DNA of 54,030 nucleotides from Veillonella sp. VA137 (GCF_003992015.1 NZ_RQVK01000013.1:1-54030); one strand, 5' to 3'; shown: positions 23,509 to 31,544, numbered from the stretch's first letter. The notes: generated by a model from the sequence alone, not told the origin. Program-made: numbers and translations.

Positions 23509-23530
23509 GTCAGGAATTGCCTGGCTTTTT
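23509..23530 (+). terminator. Hairpin with T run before rpmG
   Basis: GTCAGG / CCTGGC (one G-T pair) with a short loop and a six-T tail. A broader inverted repeat TTACATAG / CTATGTAA lies just upstream (about 23458-23500). It may isolate the ribosomal cluster from upstream transcription or be a leader element. Confidence 0.5.
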
Positions 23531-23628
23531 TAGATTGCATTTGACATAGGCTTCCACTTGTGGTAGTCTATATTAGTATGTTTATGAAGTAATAGCCGTC
23601 TAGGCACTTTAAAGAGAGGTGTAAACTG

Positions 23629-23778
23629 ATGCGTAACGCAGTAACTATGGCTTGTACTGAATGCAAGCAACGTAACTATCAGACAAACAAAAACAAAAAA
23701 AATAACCCAGATCGTATTGAAATGAATAAATTCTGTAAATTCTGTGGTAAACACACGTTACACCGTGAAACAAAATAA
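23629..23778 (+). CDS. rpmG: 50S ribosomal protein L33
   Basis: 49 residues with two zinc-binding pairs, C-x2-C (residues 9, 12) and C-x2-C (36, 39), the C+ form of L33, ending H-R-E-T-K as usual. It is part of the large ribosomal subunit near the E site. It was found by reading the sequence between 23390 and 23815, being too short for a long-ORF search. GAGAGG lies 9 bases before the ATG. A TTGACA at about 23541 suggests a promoter, although no good -10 box stands at 17 bases. The order rpmG-secE-nusG is standard for Firmicutes. Confidence 0.95.
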   Translation: MRNAVTMACTECKQRNYQTNKNKKNNPDRIEMNKFCKFCGKHTLHRETK

Positions 23779-23814
23779 TTGTTAATTATTTGTTGACGTG
23801 AGGAATGTGATATC

Positions 23815-24039
23815 ATGGCAGGAACTAATTCAAAAGCTCAAGCACAACAAAACAATAACGGTAAATTCGTTCGTGAAGTGCGCTCTGAGCTCAAGAAAGT
23901 AGTCTGGCCTACCAAAAAAGAGCTTGTGAACTATACGATTGCCGTATTTGTAGCAGTAATTTTAATTTCTGCTATTATTGGTATCGTTGACACAGTATTT
24001 GCAGAACTTTTTAAATTGTTAAAGAGTGCTGTAAGGTAG
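23815..24039 (+). CDS. secE: Preprotein translocase subunit SecE
   Basis: 74 residues. One C-terminal transmembrane helix (about 40-65) is preceded by the amphipathic motif R-S-E-L-K-K-V-V-W-P-T-K-K-E-L, which is the SecE signature. It clamps SecY in the inner-membrane translocon. GAGG lies 9 bases before the ATG. It follows rpmG by 36 bases and precedes nusG by 12. Confidence 0.95.
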   Translation: MAGTNSKAQAQQNNNGKFVREVRSELKKVVWPTKKELVNYTIAVFVAVILISAIIGIVDTVFAELFKLLKSAVR

Positions 24040-24051
24040 GAGGCTTTTTTA

Positions 24052-24588
24052 ATGGGAACAGATAAAAAGTGGTATGTCTTACATACTTACTCAGGCTACG
24101 AAAACAAAGTAAAAACCACTTTGGAGTTGAAAGTTCAAGCGATGGGAATGGAAGATGTGATTTCACGCATCTTAATTCCAATGGAAGATGAAATCGACGA
24201 AAAAGATGGCGTAAAAAAAGTAGTAAAACGCAAAGTCTTTCCAGGCTATGTGCTGGTAGAAATGGAAGTGAATGACGAATCTTGGTATGTGGTGCGTAAT
24301 ACACCAGGTGTTACAGGATTTGTTGGTTCGGTAACAAAACCAGTGCCACTATCTGATTCTGAAGTAGCCTATATCTTGAAGTCTCAAGGTTTAGACCAAG
24401 AACCAGTACAAACTCTTGATGTTGAAGTAGGAGAAACTGTCCGAATTACATCCGGTGCCTTTGAAGATAGAACAGGCGTTATTACTGAAATCAATCACGA
24501 TCATGCAAAACTACGTTTGAATGTAGAGATGTTTAATCGTGAAACCCCAGTAGAGGTAGAATATTCTCAAGTTGAGAAGATTCTTTAA
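24052..24588 (+). CDS. nusG: Transcription termination/antitermination protein NusG
   Basis: 178 residues. The N-terminal NGN domain (K-W-Y-V-L-H-T-Y-S-G-Y-E and F-P-G-Y-V-L-V-E-M) and the C-terminal KOW motif (G-E-T-V-R-I-T-S-G-A-F-E-D, about 127-139) are complete. It binds RNA polymerase to modulate pausing and couples it to ribosomes or Rho. AGGAGG lies 9 bases before the ATG. Confidence 0.96.
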   Translation: MGTDKKWYVLHTYSGYENKVKTTLELKVQAMGMEDVISRILIPMEDEIDEKDGVKKVVKRKVFPGYVLVEMEVNDESWYVVRNTPGVTGFVGSVTKPVPLSDSEVAYILKSQGLDQEPVQTLDVEVGETVRITSGAFEDRTGVITEINHDHAKLRLNVEMFNRETPVEVEYSQVEKIL

Positions 24589-24632
24589 TATATTATATAA
24601 CTCTAACCTTTTTAGGCGGCCGGGAGGTTGCC

Positions 24633-24667
24633 AGTGGGAGGGGCAATTTCGCTCCGTTACCACCACA
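24633..24667 (+). promoter_or_regulatory. Putative L1-binding leader site before rplK
   Basis: GTGGGAGGGG...CCGTTACCACCAC can fold into a hairpin whose GTGGGAG and ACCAC strands resemble the L1 stalk of 23S rRNA, the site that protein L1 binds. Such mimicry is the known basis of autogenous control of the L11-L1 operon. A closely similar sequence precedes rplA. Confidence 0.6.
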
Positions 24668-24693
24668 TTTTGACGCAAGGAGGTGTAATCACC

Positions 24694-25119
24694 ATGGCTA
24701 AAAAAGTTAGTAAAGTTGTGAAATTACAGTGCGAGGCTGGTAAAGCGAGTCCAGCGCCACCGATTGGTCCAGCTTTGGGTCAAGCAGGTGTTAACATCAT
24801 GGGCTTCGTTAAAGAATTTAACGAAAGAACAGCTCAACAAGCTGGTCTTATCATCCCAGTTGTTATTACTGTATACGAAGATAGAAGCTTCACTTTCATC
24901 ACAAAAACTCCACCAGCTGCAGTTTTATTGAAAAAAGCAGCAGGTATCCCAAAAGGATCTGGAGTACCTAACCGTGATAAAGTAGCTAAAGTTGGTCGCG
25001 ATAAAGTTCGTGAAATCGCTGAACTTAAAATGCCTGACTTAAATGCTAACACTGTTGAGCAAGCTATGCGTATGGTAGAAGGTACTGCACGCAGCATGGG
25101 CATTGAAATCGTTGATTAA
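24694..25119 (+). CDS. rplK: 50S ribosomal protein L11
   Basis: 141 residues. [23 protein letters not shown] (about 10-32) is the hallmark of L11, followed by the C-terminal RNA-binding domain. It forms the GTPase-associated centre with 23S rRNA helices 43/44. The ATG at 24694 sits behind AAGGAGG; the longer frame from 24628 covers the leader hairpin and is not translated. Confidence 0.97.
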   Translation: MAKKVSKVVKLQCEAGKASPAPPIGPALGQAGVNIMGFVKEFNERTAQQAGLIIPVVITVYEDRSFTFITKTPPAAVLLKKAAGIPKGSGVPNRDKVAKVGRDKVREIAELKMPDLNANTVEQAMRMVEGTARSMGIEIVD

Positions 25120-25147
25120 TTAGCGTACGGTATGTGACTCACATATC

Positions 25148-25174
25148 GGTGGGAGGGACATCCCGTTACACCAC
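25148..25174 (+). promoter_or_regulatory. Putative L1-binding site between rplK and rplA
   Basis: GGTGGGAGGGA...TCCCGTTACACCAC, a short hairpin nearly the same as that before rplK (24633-24667). It mimics the 23S L1 site and lies 9 bases before the AAGGAGG of rplA. Confidence 0.6.
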
Positions 25175-25190
25175 ATAAGGAGGAATAAAA

Positions 25191-25901
25191 ATGGCAAAAG
25201 TAGGTAAGAAATATGCTGAAGCAGTAAAACTTATCGAAGCAGATAAATTCTACGAACCAGTAGAAGGTATTGAATTAGTTAAGAAAACTGCCACTGCAAA
25301 ATTCGACGAAACAATCGAAATCGCTTTCAATTTGAACGTCGATCCTAAATACGCTGATCAACAAGTTCGTGGTGCCGTTGTATTACCACATGGTACAGGT
25401 AAAACTCAACGCGTACTCGTATTTGCGAAAGGCGACAAAATTAAAGAAGCTGAGGATGCTGGCGCAGATATCGTTGGTTCCGAAGAATTAGTAGCAAAAG
25501 TACAAGGTGGTTTCAGCGACTTCGATGTTGTTGTAGCTACTCCTGACATGATGGGCCAAGTTGGCCGTTTAGGTAAAATTTTAGGTCCTAAAGGCTTAAT
25601 GCCAAACCCTAAAGTTGGTACTGTAACACCTGATGTAGCTCGTGCTGTTAGCGAAATTAAAGCAGGTAAAATCGAATACCGTACAGACAAAGCTGGTATC
25701 ATTGCTTGTCCTATCGGTAAAGCATCTTTCGATGATGCGAAATTACTTGACAATTTCCGTACAATCGTTGATACTATTGTTAAAGCTAAACCTGCAGCAG
25801 CTAAAGGTCAATACATTAAAACTGTGACACTTAGCTCCACTATGGGTCCTGGCGTTCCTATGAACGTGTTTAAATTAACAAGCACTAGCAAGGAACAATA
25901 A
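25191..25901 (+). CDS. rplA: 50S ribosomal protein L1
   Basis: 236 residues, full length. Diagnostic segments are V-V-L-P-H-G-T-G-K (domain I), G[16 protein letters not shown] (about 126-141) and the terminal T-M-G-P-G-V region. It forms the mobile L1 stalk that helps tRNA leave the E site, and represses its own operon by binding the leader. AAGGAGG lies 8 bases before the ATG. Confidence 0.97.
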   Translation: MAKVGKKYAEAVKLIEADKFYEPVEGIELVKKTATAKFDETIEIAFNLNVDPKYADQQVRGAVVLPHGTGKTQRVLVFAKGDKIKEAEDAGADIVGSEELVAKVQGGFSDFDVVVATPDMMGQVGRLGKILGPKGLMPNPKVGTVTPDVARAVSEIKAGKIEYRTDKAGIIACPIGKASFDDAKLLDNFRTIVDTIVKAKPAAAKGQYIKTVTLSSTMGPGVPMNVFKLTSTSKEQ

Positions 25902-25914
25902 TTATATATGTTCT

Positions 25915-26030
25915 CTTAGCTGTAGACGGCTGGCATCATTTGATTTAATGAGGAAACTCGCCCGCTGAGGCTGAATCCAATCTATTATGGAATGGTTCTC
26001 GACCTCAACGTCTTCGTTGAGGTCGTTTTT
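25915..26030 (+). promoter_or_regulatory. L10 leader with intrinsic terminator
   Basis: After rplA, the bases from about 25915 (TAGCTGTAGACGGCTGGCATC, then TTAATGAGGAAACTCGCCCGCT) show the conserved pattern of the ribosomal L10 leader, the RNA bound by the L10(L12)4 complex. It ends in a 10-bp terminator GACCTCAACG / CGTTGAGGTC (26001-26024) with a GTTTTT tail. L10 binding can thus be linked to premature termination before rplJ. Confidence 0.8.
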
Positions 26031-26082
26031 ACGCTAAGATAGTACATAGAAAATCACCAAAAATCTACAAGGAGGTATTCTA

Positions 26083-26586
26083 ATGGCTGTCACTCAACAA
26101 AAACAAGCAGTTGTAGCTCAAATGAAAGAAACTCTTTCTCAAGCGAAAGGTGCTGTATTAGTTGGTTATAGCGGTTTGACTGTTGCTCAAGTAACAGATC
26201 TTCGTCGTAAATTCTTGGCTGAAGGTGTAGAATACAAAGTAATCAAAAATACTTTGACTCGCATCGCTGCTAACGAATTAGGTTACGAAGCTTTCTCTGA
26301 GCATTTAGAAGGTCCTACTGCATTGGCAACTTCTAGCACAGACGCTGTAGCTCCAGCTCGTATTCTTGAAAACTTCATTAAAGACACAAAAACTGAAGCT
26401 TTAACTGTTAAAGCTGGTATTGTGGAAGGTGAAGTTCTTGACGCTGCAAAAGTACAAGAAATTGCAAACTTGCCGAACCGCGAAGGTATGCTTTCCATGC
26501 TTCTTTCCGTGCTTCAAGCTCCAGTTCGCAATGTAGCGTACGCAGTAAAAGCTGTTGCGGAAGCAAAAGACGAAACTGTTGCATAA
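26083..26586 (+). CDS. rplJ: 50S ribosomal protein L10
   Basis: 167 residues. The N-terminal RNA-binding domain has G-x-x-V-A-Q-V-T-D-L-R-R-K and Y-K-V-I-K-N-T-L; the C-terminal helix carries the L7/L12 dimers. It forms the stalk base. AAGGAGG lies 9 bases before the ATG, and the gene is preceded by an autoregulatory leader. Confidence 0.97.
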   Translation: MAVTQQKQAVVAQMKETLSQAKGAVLVGYSGLTVAQVTDLRRKFLAEGVEYKVIKNTLTRIAANELGYEAFSEHLEGPTALATSSTDAVAPARILENFIKDTKTEALTVKAGIVEGEVLDAAKVQEIANLPNREGMLSMLLSVLQAPVRNVAYAVKAVAEAKDETVA

Positions 26587-26638
26587 TAGCAACACAATTA
26601 ACTAAGAAAACATATATCAAAAATGGAGGATATCAATC

Positions 26639-27010
26639 ATGGCATTGAACATCGAAAACATCGTTGCTGAATTAGAAACTGCAACTATTTTAGAACTTAA
26701 CGATCTTGTAAAAGCAATCGAAGACAAATTCGGCGTAACTGCTGCTGCTCCTGTAGCTGTAGCTGCTGCTGGTGCTGCTGCTGGCGGTGCTGACGCTAAA
26801 TCCGAATTCGACGTAATTCTTAAAGACGCTGGTGCTTCCAAAATCAACGTAATCAAAGTTGTACGTGAAGCTACTGGTTTAGGCTTAAAAGAAGCTAAAG
26901 CTATCGTTGACGGCGCTCCTGCTGCTGTTAAAGAAGGCGTAGCAGCTGCTGACGCTGAAGCTTTAAAAGCTAAATTAGAAGAAGCTGGCGCAACAATCGA
27001 ATTGAAATAA
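26639..27010 (+). CDS. rplL: 50S ribosomal protein L7/L12
   Basis: 123 residues. The N-terminal dimerisation helices are followed by an Ala/Gly-rich hinge (about 37-54) and the C-terminal domain with [20 protein letters not shown], which recruits translation factors. A terminator follows at once; rpoB, the usual neighbour, is not present. Confidence 0.97.
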   Translation: MALNIENIVAELETATILELNDLVKAIEDKFGVTAAAPVAVAAAGAAAGGADAKSEFDVILKDAGASKINVIKVVREATGLGLKEAKAIVDGAPAAVKEGVAAADAEALKAKLEEAGATIELK

Positions 27011-27029
27011 TTGATTCGCTAGTCAAGAG

Positions 27030-27060
27030 CCCCTTGAACACTTGTGTTCGAGGGGTTTTG
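27030..27060 (+). terminator. Terminator of the rplKAJL cluster
   Basis: CCCCTTGAACAC / GTGTTCGAGGGG (one mismatch) around a TT loop with a TTTTG tail, 20 bases after rplL. Confidence 0.9.
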
Positions 27061-27122
27061 TGTTATAATACAATTGTTAGACGTAATTCTAAGTTGTAGA
27101 AAATTAGAGGGAGGAAATGGTT

Positions 27123-27482
27123 ATGATTATAGTATTGAATATAGTTTGGCTTATTGTTGCGTTTATTATCTGTGGATTTTTACTAGATCCATTTTATACT
27201 GGATTATATCGCATTAATCATTTTGGACAATATTTAGCAGAATGTGTGGTTCTTGCTATGATAATGTTGCTTCCTGCAAATATTGCTCATAGAAAAGGTA
27301 GATCATTTAGTTTATTTGCTATTTACGGAATATTGCTATGGATAGTTGCTATTATACATTCTATTATGATGTCTTCTGATAAGGTTAAGGCAGAGCCAGA
27401 TAAATATAAGTCTTGTCCATATTGTGGAGAAACAGTACTTAAAGTTGCTACAAAATGTAAACATTGTCATGAACAACTTTAG
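27123..27482 (+). CDS. Membrane protein with C-terminal zinc ribbon
   Basis: About 119 residues. Three hydrophobic segments (about 2-24, 38-56, 66-86) are followed by a short linker and a zinc ribbon C-P-Y-C-G-E...C-K-H-C-H-E (about 97-117). Proteins of this layout are common in Firmicutes, usually unnamed. AGGGAGG lies 9 bases before the ATG at 27123, which is better than the ATG at 27117. A TATAAT at 27064-27069 gives it its own promoter next to the ribosomal terminator. The gene is more AT-rich than its neighbours, which may mean later insertion. Function unknown. Confidence 0.6.
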   Translation: MIIVLNIVWLIVAFIICGFLLDPFYTGLYRINHFGQYLAECVVLAMIMLLPANIAHRKGRSFSLFAIYGILLWIVAIIHSIMMSSDKVKAEPDKYKSCPYCGETVLKVATKCKHCHEQL

Positions 27483-27551
27483 TTTGTAAATAAAAAGCTT
27501 AGAAAATTAGTAACAAGTTTAAAGGTAGCTTATATAACAAAAATGATGAAT

Positions 27552-27577
27552 GACGGGCAAATTAGCCCGTCTTTTTA
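27552..27577 (+). terminator. Terminator after zinc-ribbon gene
   Basis: A 7-bp stem GACGGGC / GCCCGTC with a 6-base loop and a T5 tail. Confidence 0.85.
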
Positions 27578-27738
27578 TATTAAAACTCTTCGATATATGG
27601 TATACTTAATAAATATGATATAATCGCAGAATCTATTGTGAAGGCTGTAGGATACAAGTGCTGTTGTATGGATGTACTGTATTCTTGATAGATATTTTAT
27701 ATATAATGATAATAATGTTAATTAAGTAGAGGAATATT

Positions 27739-28461
27739 ATGAAAATTATTATATCCCCTAGTAAAACAAAAGATATAAAAGGCACATCAAGTGCACCTCA
27801 GTTTGCACCACATATGACGGAACAAATTGTGGAACACATGCAAGGCATGTCAAAAGAAGCACTAGGAAAGGCTTTGAAGATAAAAGATACAGTTTTAGAT
27901 GAAGTATATGCTTTTTATCAAAACTATGACAAGGAAGTAGAAGGTATGGCGGCGCTTAGCTATGACGGGCTATCTTTCAAAAATTTTAATTATGATGGAC
28001 TTTCAGAGGAAGGAAAAGCATTCGCCAATACCCATGTATGGATAGGGTCTGCCTTGTATGGCTTAGTAGCCCCTAATAGTGGTATCAAAGGATATCGGCT
28101 GGATTTAATTGATCCTGTATTGAAAGAGAAAAAAACAAATCTCTATGCCTGGTGGCAACCTTTAGTGGATGCCGCTGTAGGTGAGGAAGATTGGATAATC
28201 AATTTGGCATCTAAGGAATATTCTAAATGGATTAACCATCCTAAGATGGTAACCATAGAATTTTTAGAGCATCGTAATGGTGTGTGGAAGCAGCTTAGTA
28301 CATCATCAAAACAAATGCGTGGCTCATTGGCACATTATATCTGTGAACATCAAGTGACAGAACTTTCACAGTTACCAAAAGAATTAAAAGGATTTGTATT
28401 GGATCCTTTGCCTACAGCTATAGATGGGTCAATTACCATTGCCTATCGTAAGGAATTATAA
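27739..28461 (+). CDS. yaaA: Peroxide stress protein YaaA (DUF328)
   Basis: 240 residues. Starts M-K-I-I-I-S-P-S-K-T-K, then Y-D-G-L-x-F-x-x-F-x-Y, I-x-S-A-L-Y-G-L-V-A-P, I-x-x-Y-R-L-D and N-L-A-S-K-E-Y-S-K: all YaaA landmarks. In E. coli YaaA lowers free intracellular iron and limits damage during hydrogen peroxide stress; it binds DNA through a helix-hairpin-helix-like region. For an anaerobe it fits a role in oxygen survival. The ATG has GAGG 8-9 bases upstream. hydE begins 28 bases after its stop codon. Confidence 0.88.
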   Translation: MKIIISPSKTKDIKGTSSAPQFAPHMTEQIVEHMQGMSKEALGKALKIKDTVLDEVYAFYQNYDKEVEGMAALSYDGLSFKNFNYDGLSEEGKAFANTHVWIGSALYGLVAPNSGIKGYRLDLIDPVLKEKKTNLYAWWQPLVDAAVGEEDWIINLASKEYSKWINHPKMVTIEFLEHRNGVWKQLSTSSKQMRGSLAHYICEHQVTELSQLPKELKGFVLDPLPTAIDGSITIAYRKEL

Positions 28462-28489
28462 GTATTACATGTGTTCTAATAGAGGAATT

Positions 28490-29602
28490 ATGACAGTAGA
28501 TAGCATTTTACAAAAAGACCTTGTCGGAGACGAGTGGTTAACGGAAGAGGAGTTACGATTTCTCATGACCATTACGGATGAGGGAGAATTACAAAAAATA
28601 TATAAAAAAGCCTATGAGGTAAAAGCTGCTTATGTAGATAAGGTAGCCTATTACCGTGGACTCATTGAGTTTTCCAATCGTTGTATCAAAAACTGTTTAT
28701 ATTGTGGTATCCGACATGAAAACAGCAAGACAGAACGATTTGATATGTCTCGTGATGACGTATTAAAAATGGCACAATGGGCCTACGACCATGAGTATGG
28801 CTCTTTAACATTACAGTCCGGAGAACGCACGGATGATGGCTTTGTAGATTATGTGGTGGATTTAATTCGCGATATTAAAAAGTTAAGCAACAATGAGCTA
28901 GGCATCACCATGTGTGTAGGGGAGCAATCGGAAGAAGCATACCGACGTATGCGTGAGGCTGGTGCAGACCGATATCTTCTTCGCATTGAAACGACGAATA
29001 AAGAATTATTTGAGATGATCCATCCAAAGGATGCATTGCATTCCTTTGAGACACGTGTGAATTGCTTGAAGTCTTTGCGCAAGGTAGGCTTTCAAGTAGG
29101 TACAGGCGTAATGATCGGACTTCCAGGACAAACGTTGGATGATTTGGTTAACGACATTTTATTCTATCGTGATATGGACATCGATATGATTGGAATGGGA
29201 CCCTATGTGGTGCATCATGATACTCCTCTAGGGCAACGTGCTTTGGAATTAGGCATAGACTCACAAGAGGGTAAACTAGAGCGGGTGCAGTTAGGATTAA
29301 AAATGATTGCCTTAACACGTCTATTCTTAAAAGATGTTAATATTGCAGCTACCACAGCATTGCAAGCTTTAGACAAATTAGGTCGTGAAAAAGGATTGGC
29401 GGCTGGAGCGAATATCTTAATGCCAATCATTACAGTACCAGAGCATCGTGCGAAGTATTTATTATATGATAATAAGCCATGTGTGGATGATAATGCAGAC
29501 CAATGTAAAGAGTGTTTAACTCGTCGTGTTATGTCTATTGGTGATCGTGTAGGTTGGAAACAGCAAGGCAATTCACAACATTATAAAAAACGTATACGAT
29601 AA
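28490..29602 (+). CDS. hydE: [FeFe]-hydrogenase maturation radical SAM enzyme HydE
   Basis: 370 residues. The radical-SAM cluster motif is C65-x3-C69-x2-C72 (CIKNCLYC), preceded by E-F-S-N-R and followed by G-I-R, exactly as in HydE. L-Q-S-G-E-R (about 111-116), T-G-V-M-I-G-L-P-G-Q and C-K-E-C-L near the C-terminus agree. HydE helps build the dithiolate-bridged diiron site of [FeFe]-hydrogenase together with HydF and HydG, which are not in this window. The ATG at 28490 has AGAGG 7 bases upstream; the longer frame from 28424 overlaps yaaA. Carbonic anhydrase follows after 7 bases. Confidence 0.9.
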   Translation: MTVDSILQKDLVGDEWLTEEELRFLMTITDEGELQKIYKKAYEVKAAYVDKVAYYRGLIEFSNRCIKNCLYCGIRHENSKTERFDMSRDDVLKMAQWAYDHEYGSLTLQSGERTDDGFVDYVVDLIRDIKKLSNNELGITMCVGEQSEEAYRRMREAGADRYLLRIETTNKELFEMIHPKDALHSFETRVNCLKSLRKVGFQVGTGVMIGLPGQTLDDLVNDILFYRDMDIDMIGMGPYVVHHDTPLGQRALELGIDSQEGKLERVQLGLKMIALTRLFLKDVNIAATTALQALDKLGREKGLAAGANILMPIITVPEHRAKYLLYDNKPCVDDNADQCKECLTRRVMSIGDRVGWKQQGNSQHYKKRIR

Positions 29603-29609
29603 GAGGTGA

Positions 29610-30179
29610 ATGATGAACTTATTAAATGAAATATTACGACATAATCGAGAATTTTTGGACAGCACCACCCAAGAACATGGGGGCGAGGCTCCAACAGTAA
29701 GTAAGGTGCCAACTCGTGAAATTGCAATTTTGACGTGTATGGATACGAGATTGGTGAATTTTATGGAGCAAGCTCTCGGCATTGAACGGGGTCATGCAAA
29801 GGTGATTAAATCGGCGGGCAACTCCATTTCAGGCATGTTTGATAGCGTGGTACGTAGTTTGCTTGTGTGTATTTATGAGTTAGGCGTATCTGAAATTTTT
29901 GTCATTGGTCACTACGAATGTGGCATGGCAAAAACGACTTCTGAAAGCTTAACCAAGGCTATGTTATCACGTGGTGTAGCACCTGAGGCGATTCAAATGG
30001 TGCGTCACGAATTAGAGCATTGGGCAGATGGTTTCTCTCATCCAGTAGATAATGTACAAGAAACAGTGAGCATGCTTCGCATGAATCCATTGATTCCAAA
30101 GGATGTGGCAGTCCATGGACTAATGATGCATCCGAACTCTGGAGAAGTTGAAGTTGTAGAAGTTGGCTATGAATTATAA
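29610..30179 (+). CDS. Beta-carbonic anhydrase
   Basis: 189 residues. Zinc ligands C43 in C-x-D-x-R (C43, D45, R47), H101 and C104 (H-Y-E-C-G-M) are all present, with K-S-A-G-N between them. It interconverts CO2 and bicarbonate in the cytosol, which would supply carboxylations. The form is the short plant-type-like group common in Firmicutes. Two ATGs (29610, 29613) follow AGAGGTG. It sits 7 bases after hydE, so the two are co-transcribed, though no direct link is known. A tRNA gene follows. Confidence 0.9.
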   Translation: MMNLLNEILRHNREFLDSTTQEHGGEAPTVSKVPTREIAILTCMDTRLVNFMEQALGIERGHAKVIKSAGNSISGMFDSVVRSLLVCIYELGVSEIFVIGHYECGMAKTTSESLTKAMLSRGVAPEAIQMVRHELEHWADGFSHPVDNVQETVSMLRMNPLIPKDVAVHGLMMHPNSGEVEVVEVGYEL

Positions 30180-30186
30180 AAAATGA

Positions 30187-30216
30187 TTGACAAATAGAAT
30201 CAACTTGTGATATCCT
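30187..30216 (+). promoter_or_regulatory. Promoter of tRNA-Ser
   Basis: TTGACA (30187-30192), an 18-base spacer and TATCCT (30211-30216), 13 bases before the tRNA 5' end. Confidence 0.7.
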
Positions 30217-30229
30217 TAATGGGTATCGT

Positions 30230-30320
30230 GGAGGATTACTCAAGAGGCTGAAGAGGACGGTTTGCTAAATCGTTAGGTCGGGTTACCGGCGCTAGGGTTC
30301 GAATCCCTAATCCTCCGCCA
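30230..30320 (+). tRNA. tRNA-Ser(GCU)
   Basis: 91 bases with a long variable arm, as in class II tRNAs. Acceptor GGAGGAT / ATCCTCC, discriminator G, encoded CCA, and anticodon stem ACGGT / ATCGT around TTGCTAA (anticodon GCT). It has its own promoter and terminator. Confidence 0.97.
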
Positions 30321-30325
30321 CAGAC

Positions 30326-30360
30326 AAGAGCACATATGCTGGCATGTGTGCTCTTTTGTT
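30326..30360 (+). terminator. Terminator of tRNA-Ser
   Basis: AAGAGCACA / TGTGTGCTCTT (one bulge) with a T-rich tail, immediately after the CCA end. Confidence 0.8.
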
Positions 30361-30501
30361 TTCTCTATCATTAAAAATCGTCAAATAAACGTCAAAAAGT
30401 TATGGACGATATGCATGTTAGTTATAATTAAATTCGATTTAATAAAAAGACTATAAAAAGTATTATAAAAAATAGTTTATGAGATAATAACTATCTGTCA
30501 T

Positions 30502-30530
30502 TTCACAAATGGTCTAGACTCTTGTATACT
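30502..30530 (+). promoter_or_regulatory. Promoter of the 56-residue protein gene
   Basis: TTCACA (30502-30507), a 17-base spacer and TATACT (30525-30530). The leader includes the small palindrome TACACTTTAGGGTGTA. Confidence 0.6.
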
Positions 30531-30590
30531 ACAGACATGCAATAAGAACATACACTTTAGGGTGTATATACAAGGAAGGAAGTAACTAAT

Positions 30591-30761
30591 ATGAGTTTAG
30601 TATCAGCATGGATAGAAAATTTAAAAGAACATCGTTTAGAAGCATGTGAAGCAAGCCAATGCAAAGATAATAGCATTAAAGGCTGGCCACATCCTTGGAC
30701 TTCTGAATTACAAGATGAAGAAGTTGTAGAAGTATTTGTAGCAGAATGCTGCAACAATTAA
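30591..30761 (+). CDS. Small acidic Cys/Trp-rich protein, function unknown
   Basis: 56 residues: C19, C24 and a C-terminal C-C (53, 54), three Trp (7, 32, 36) in a W-I-E-N-L and G-W-P-H-P-W-T context, and net acidic charge. There is no signal peptide or membrane segment. It is a real gene by context: a promoter at 30502-30530, a strong AAGGAAGG site 9-12 bases before the ATG, and a perfect terminator at 30806-30842. I recognise no family. The Cys spacing could bind a metal or form disulfides. It is below the usual length cut-off of gene finders; the longer frame on the opposite strand is its shadow. Confidence 0.6.
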   Translation: MSLVSAWIENLKEHRLEACEASQCKDNSIKGWPHPWTSELQDEEVVEVFVAECCNN

Positions 30762-30805
30762 TTTAGCGTACTTTCCCTTTATATAGAGGACTCCAACAAG
30801 AAGCA

Positions 30806-30842
30806 CAAAAAACCACGGTGAAGGAAGACACCGTGGTTTTTT
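30806..30842. terminator. Terminator after 56-residue protein gene
   Basis: A 14-bp perfect stem AAAAAACCACGGTG / CACCGTGGTTTTTT with an 8-base loop; it also serves the minus-strand gene ending at 30885. Confidence 0.9.
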
Positions 30843-30884
30843 GTTGCATTCTATTACCAATTGCATATATGTGACATCTAAACA

Positions 30885-31544
30885 TCAGTTTTCAGCTATA
30901 TCAGCAACATATGGTAATTCTACCATGCGAACTTCTTGCAATTGCCAAGTTAGATTGCCCCCGGTTAGGTTGGTCAAATCTGTTTCGAGGGCAGTTACAG
31001 CTTCTGGTTCTACGTAGATTTCAATAGATACTAGATCTGTAAACGATGCTGTATAGTGAACCTCTAGAGTTTGTAGTTGGCGCTCTATGGCTCCAAAGTT
31101 AGAATAATCTATGGAGATAGTTACAATTTGACGTGGTGCAATGAGTTGTTTAGGCCCTTCTTGAACAGCCTTGGCTGCACTATGAGAGTAGGCACGAATG
31201 AGGCCCCCTGCACCTAATTTAATGCCACCAAAATAGCGAGTCACTACGACAGCTACATTGGTGATTCCCGTCTTTTTTAATACTTCTAACATTGGCTTTC
31301 CAGCTGTGCCAGATGGCTCCCCATTGTCAGAAGAACGCTGTTGTTCTTGGCGAGGACCAATAGCATAAGCTGTACAGTTGTGAGTAGCATCCCAAAATTC
31401 TTTGGATATACGTTGGATGAAAGCTTGTGCTTCTGCTTCAGTAGTAACAGGAGCGATAGTAGAAATGAAACGTGACTTTTCGATAATATATTCAGTTCTA
31501 AATTCATTGGCTATGGTGATATAAGATTGTGGAATGTCTGACAT
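30885..31544 (-). CDS. yigZ: YigZ family protein (IMPACT/UPF0029)
   Basis: 219 residues. The N-terminal UPF0029 domain has E-K-S-R-F-I, A-T-H-N-C-x-A-Y, S-D-D/N-G-E-P-S-G-T-A-G-K-P and V-V-V-T-R-Y-F-G-G-x-K-L-G-A-G-G-L, and the C-terminal DUF1949 (about 140-205) has an EF-G-like fold. Family members are implicated in translation control or peptidase regulation, but the bacterial function is not settled. AGGAG lies 6 bases before the ATG. It is monocistronic, with a TATACT-type -10 upstream on the minus strand. Confidence 0.9.
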   Translation of the reverse strand: MSDIPQSYITIANEFRTEYIIEKSRFISTIAPVTTEAEAQAFIQRISKEFWDATHNCTAYAIGPRQEQQRSSDNGEPSGTAGKPMLEVLKKTGITNVAVVVTRYFGGIKLGAGGLIRAYSHSAAKAVQEGPKQLIAPRQIVTISIDYSNFGAIERQLQTLEVHYTASFTDLVSIEIYVEPEAVTALETDLTNLTGGNLTWQLQEVRMVELPYVADIAEN

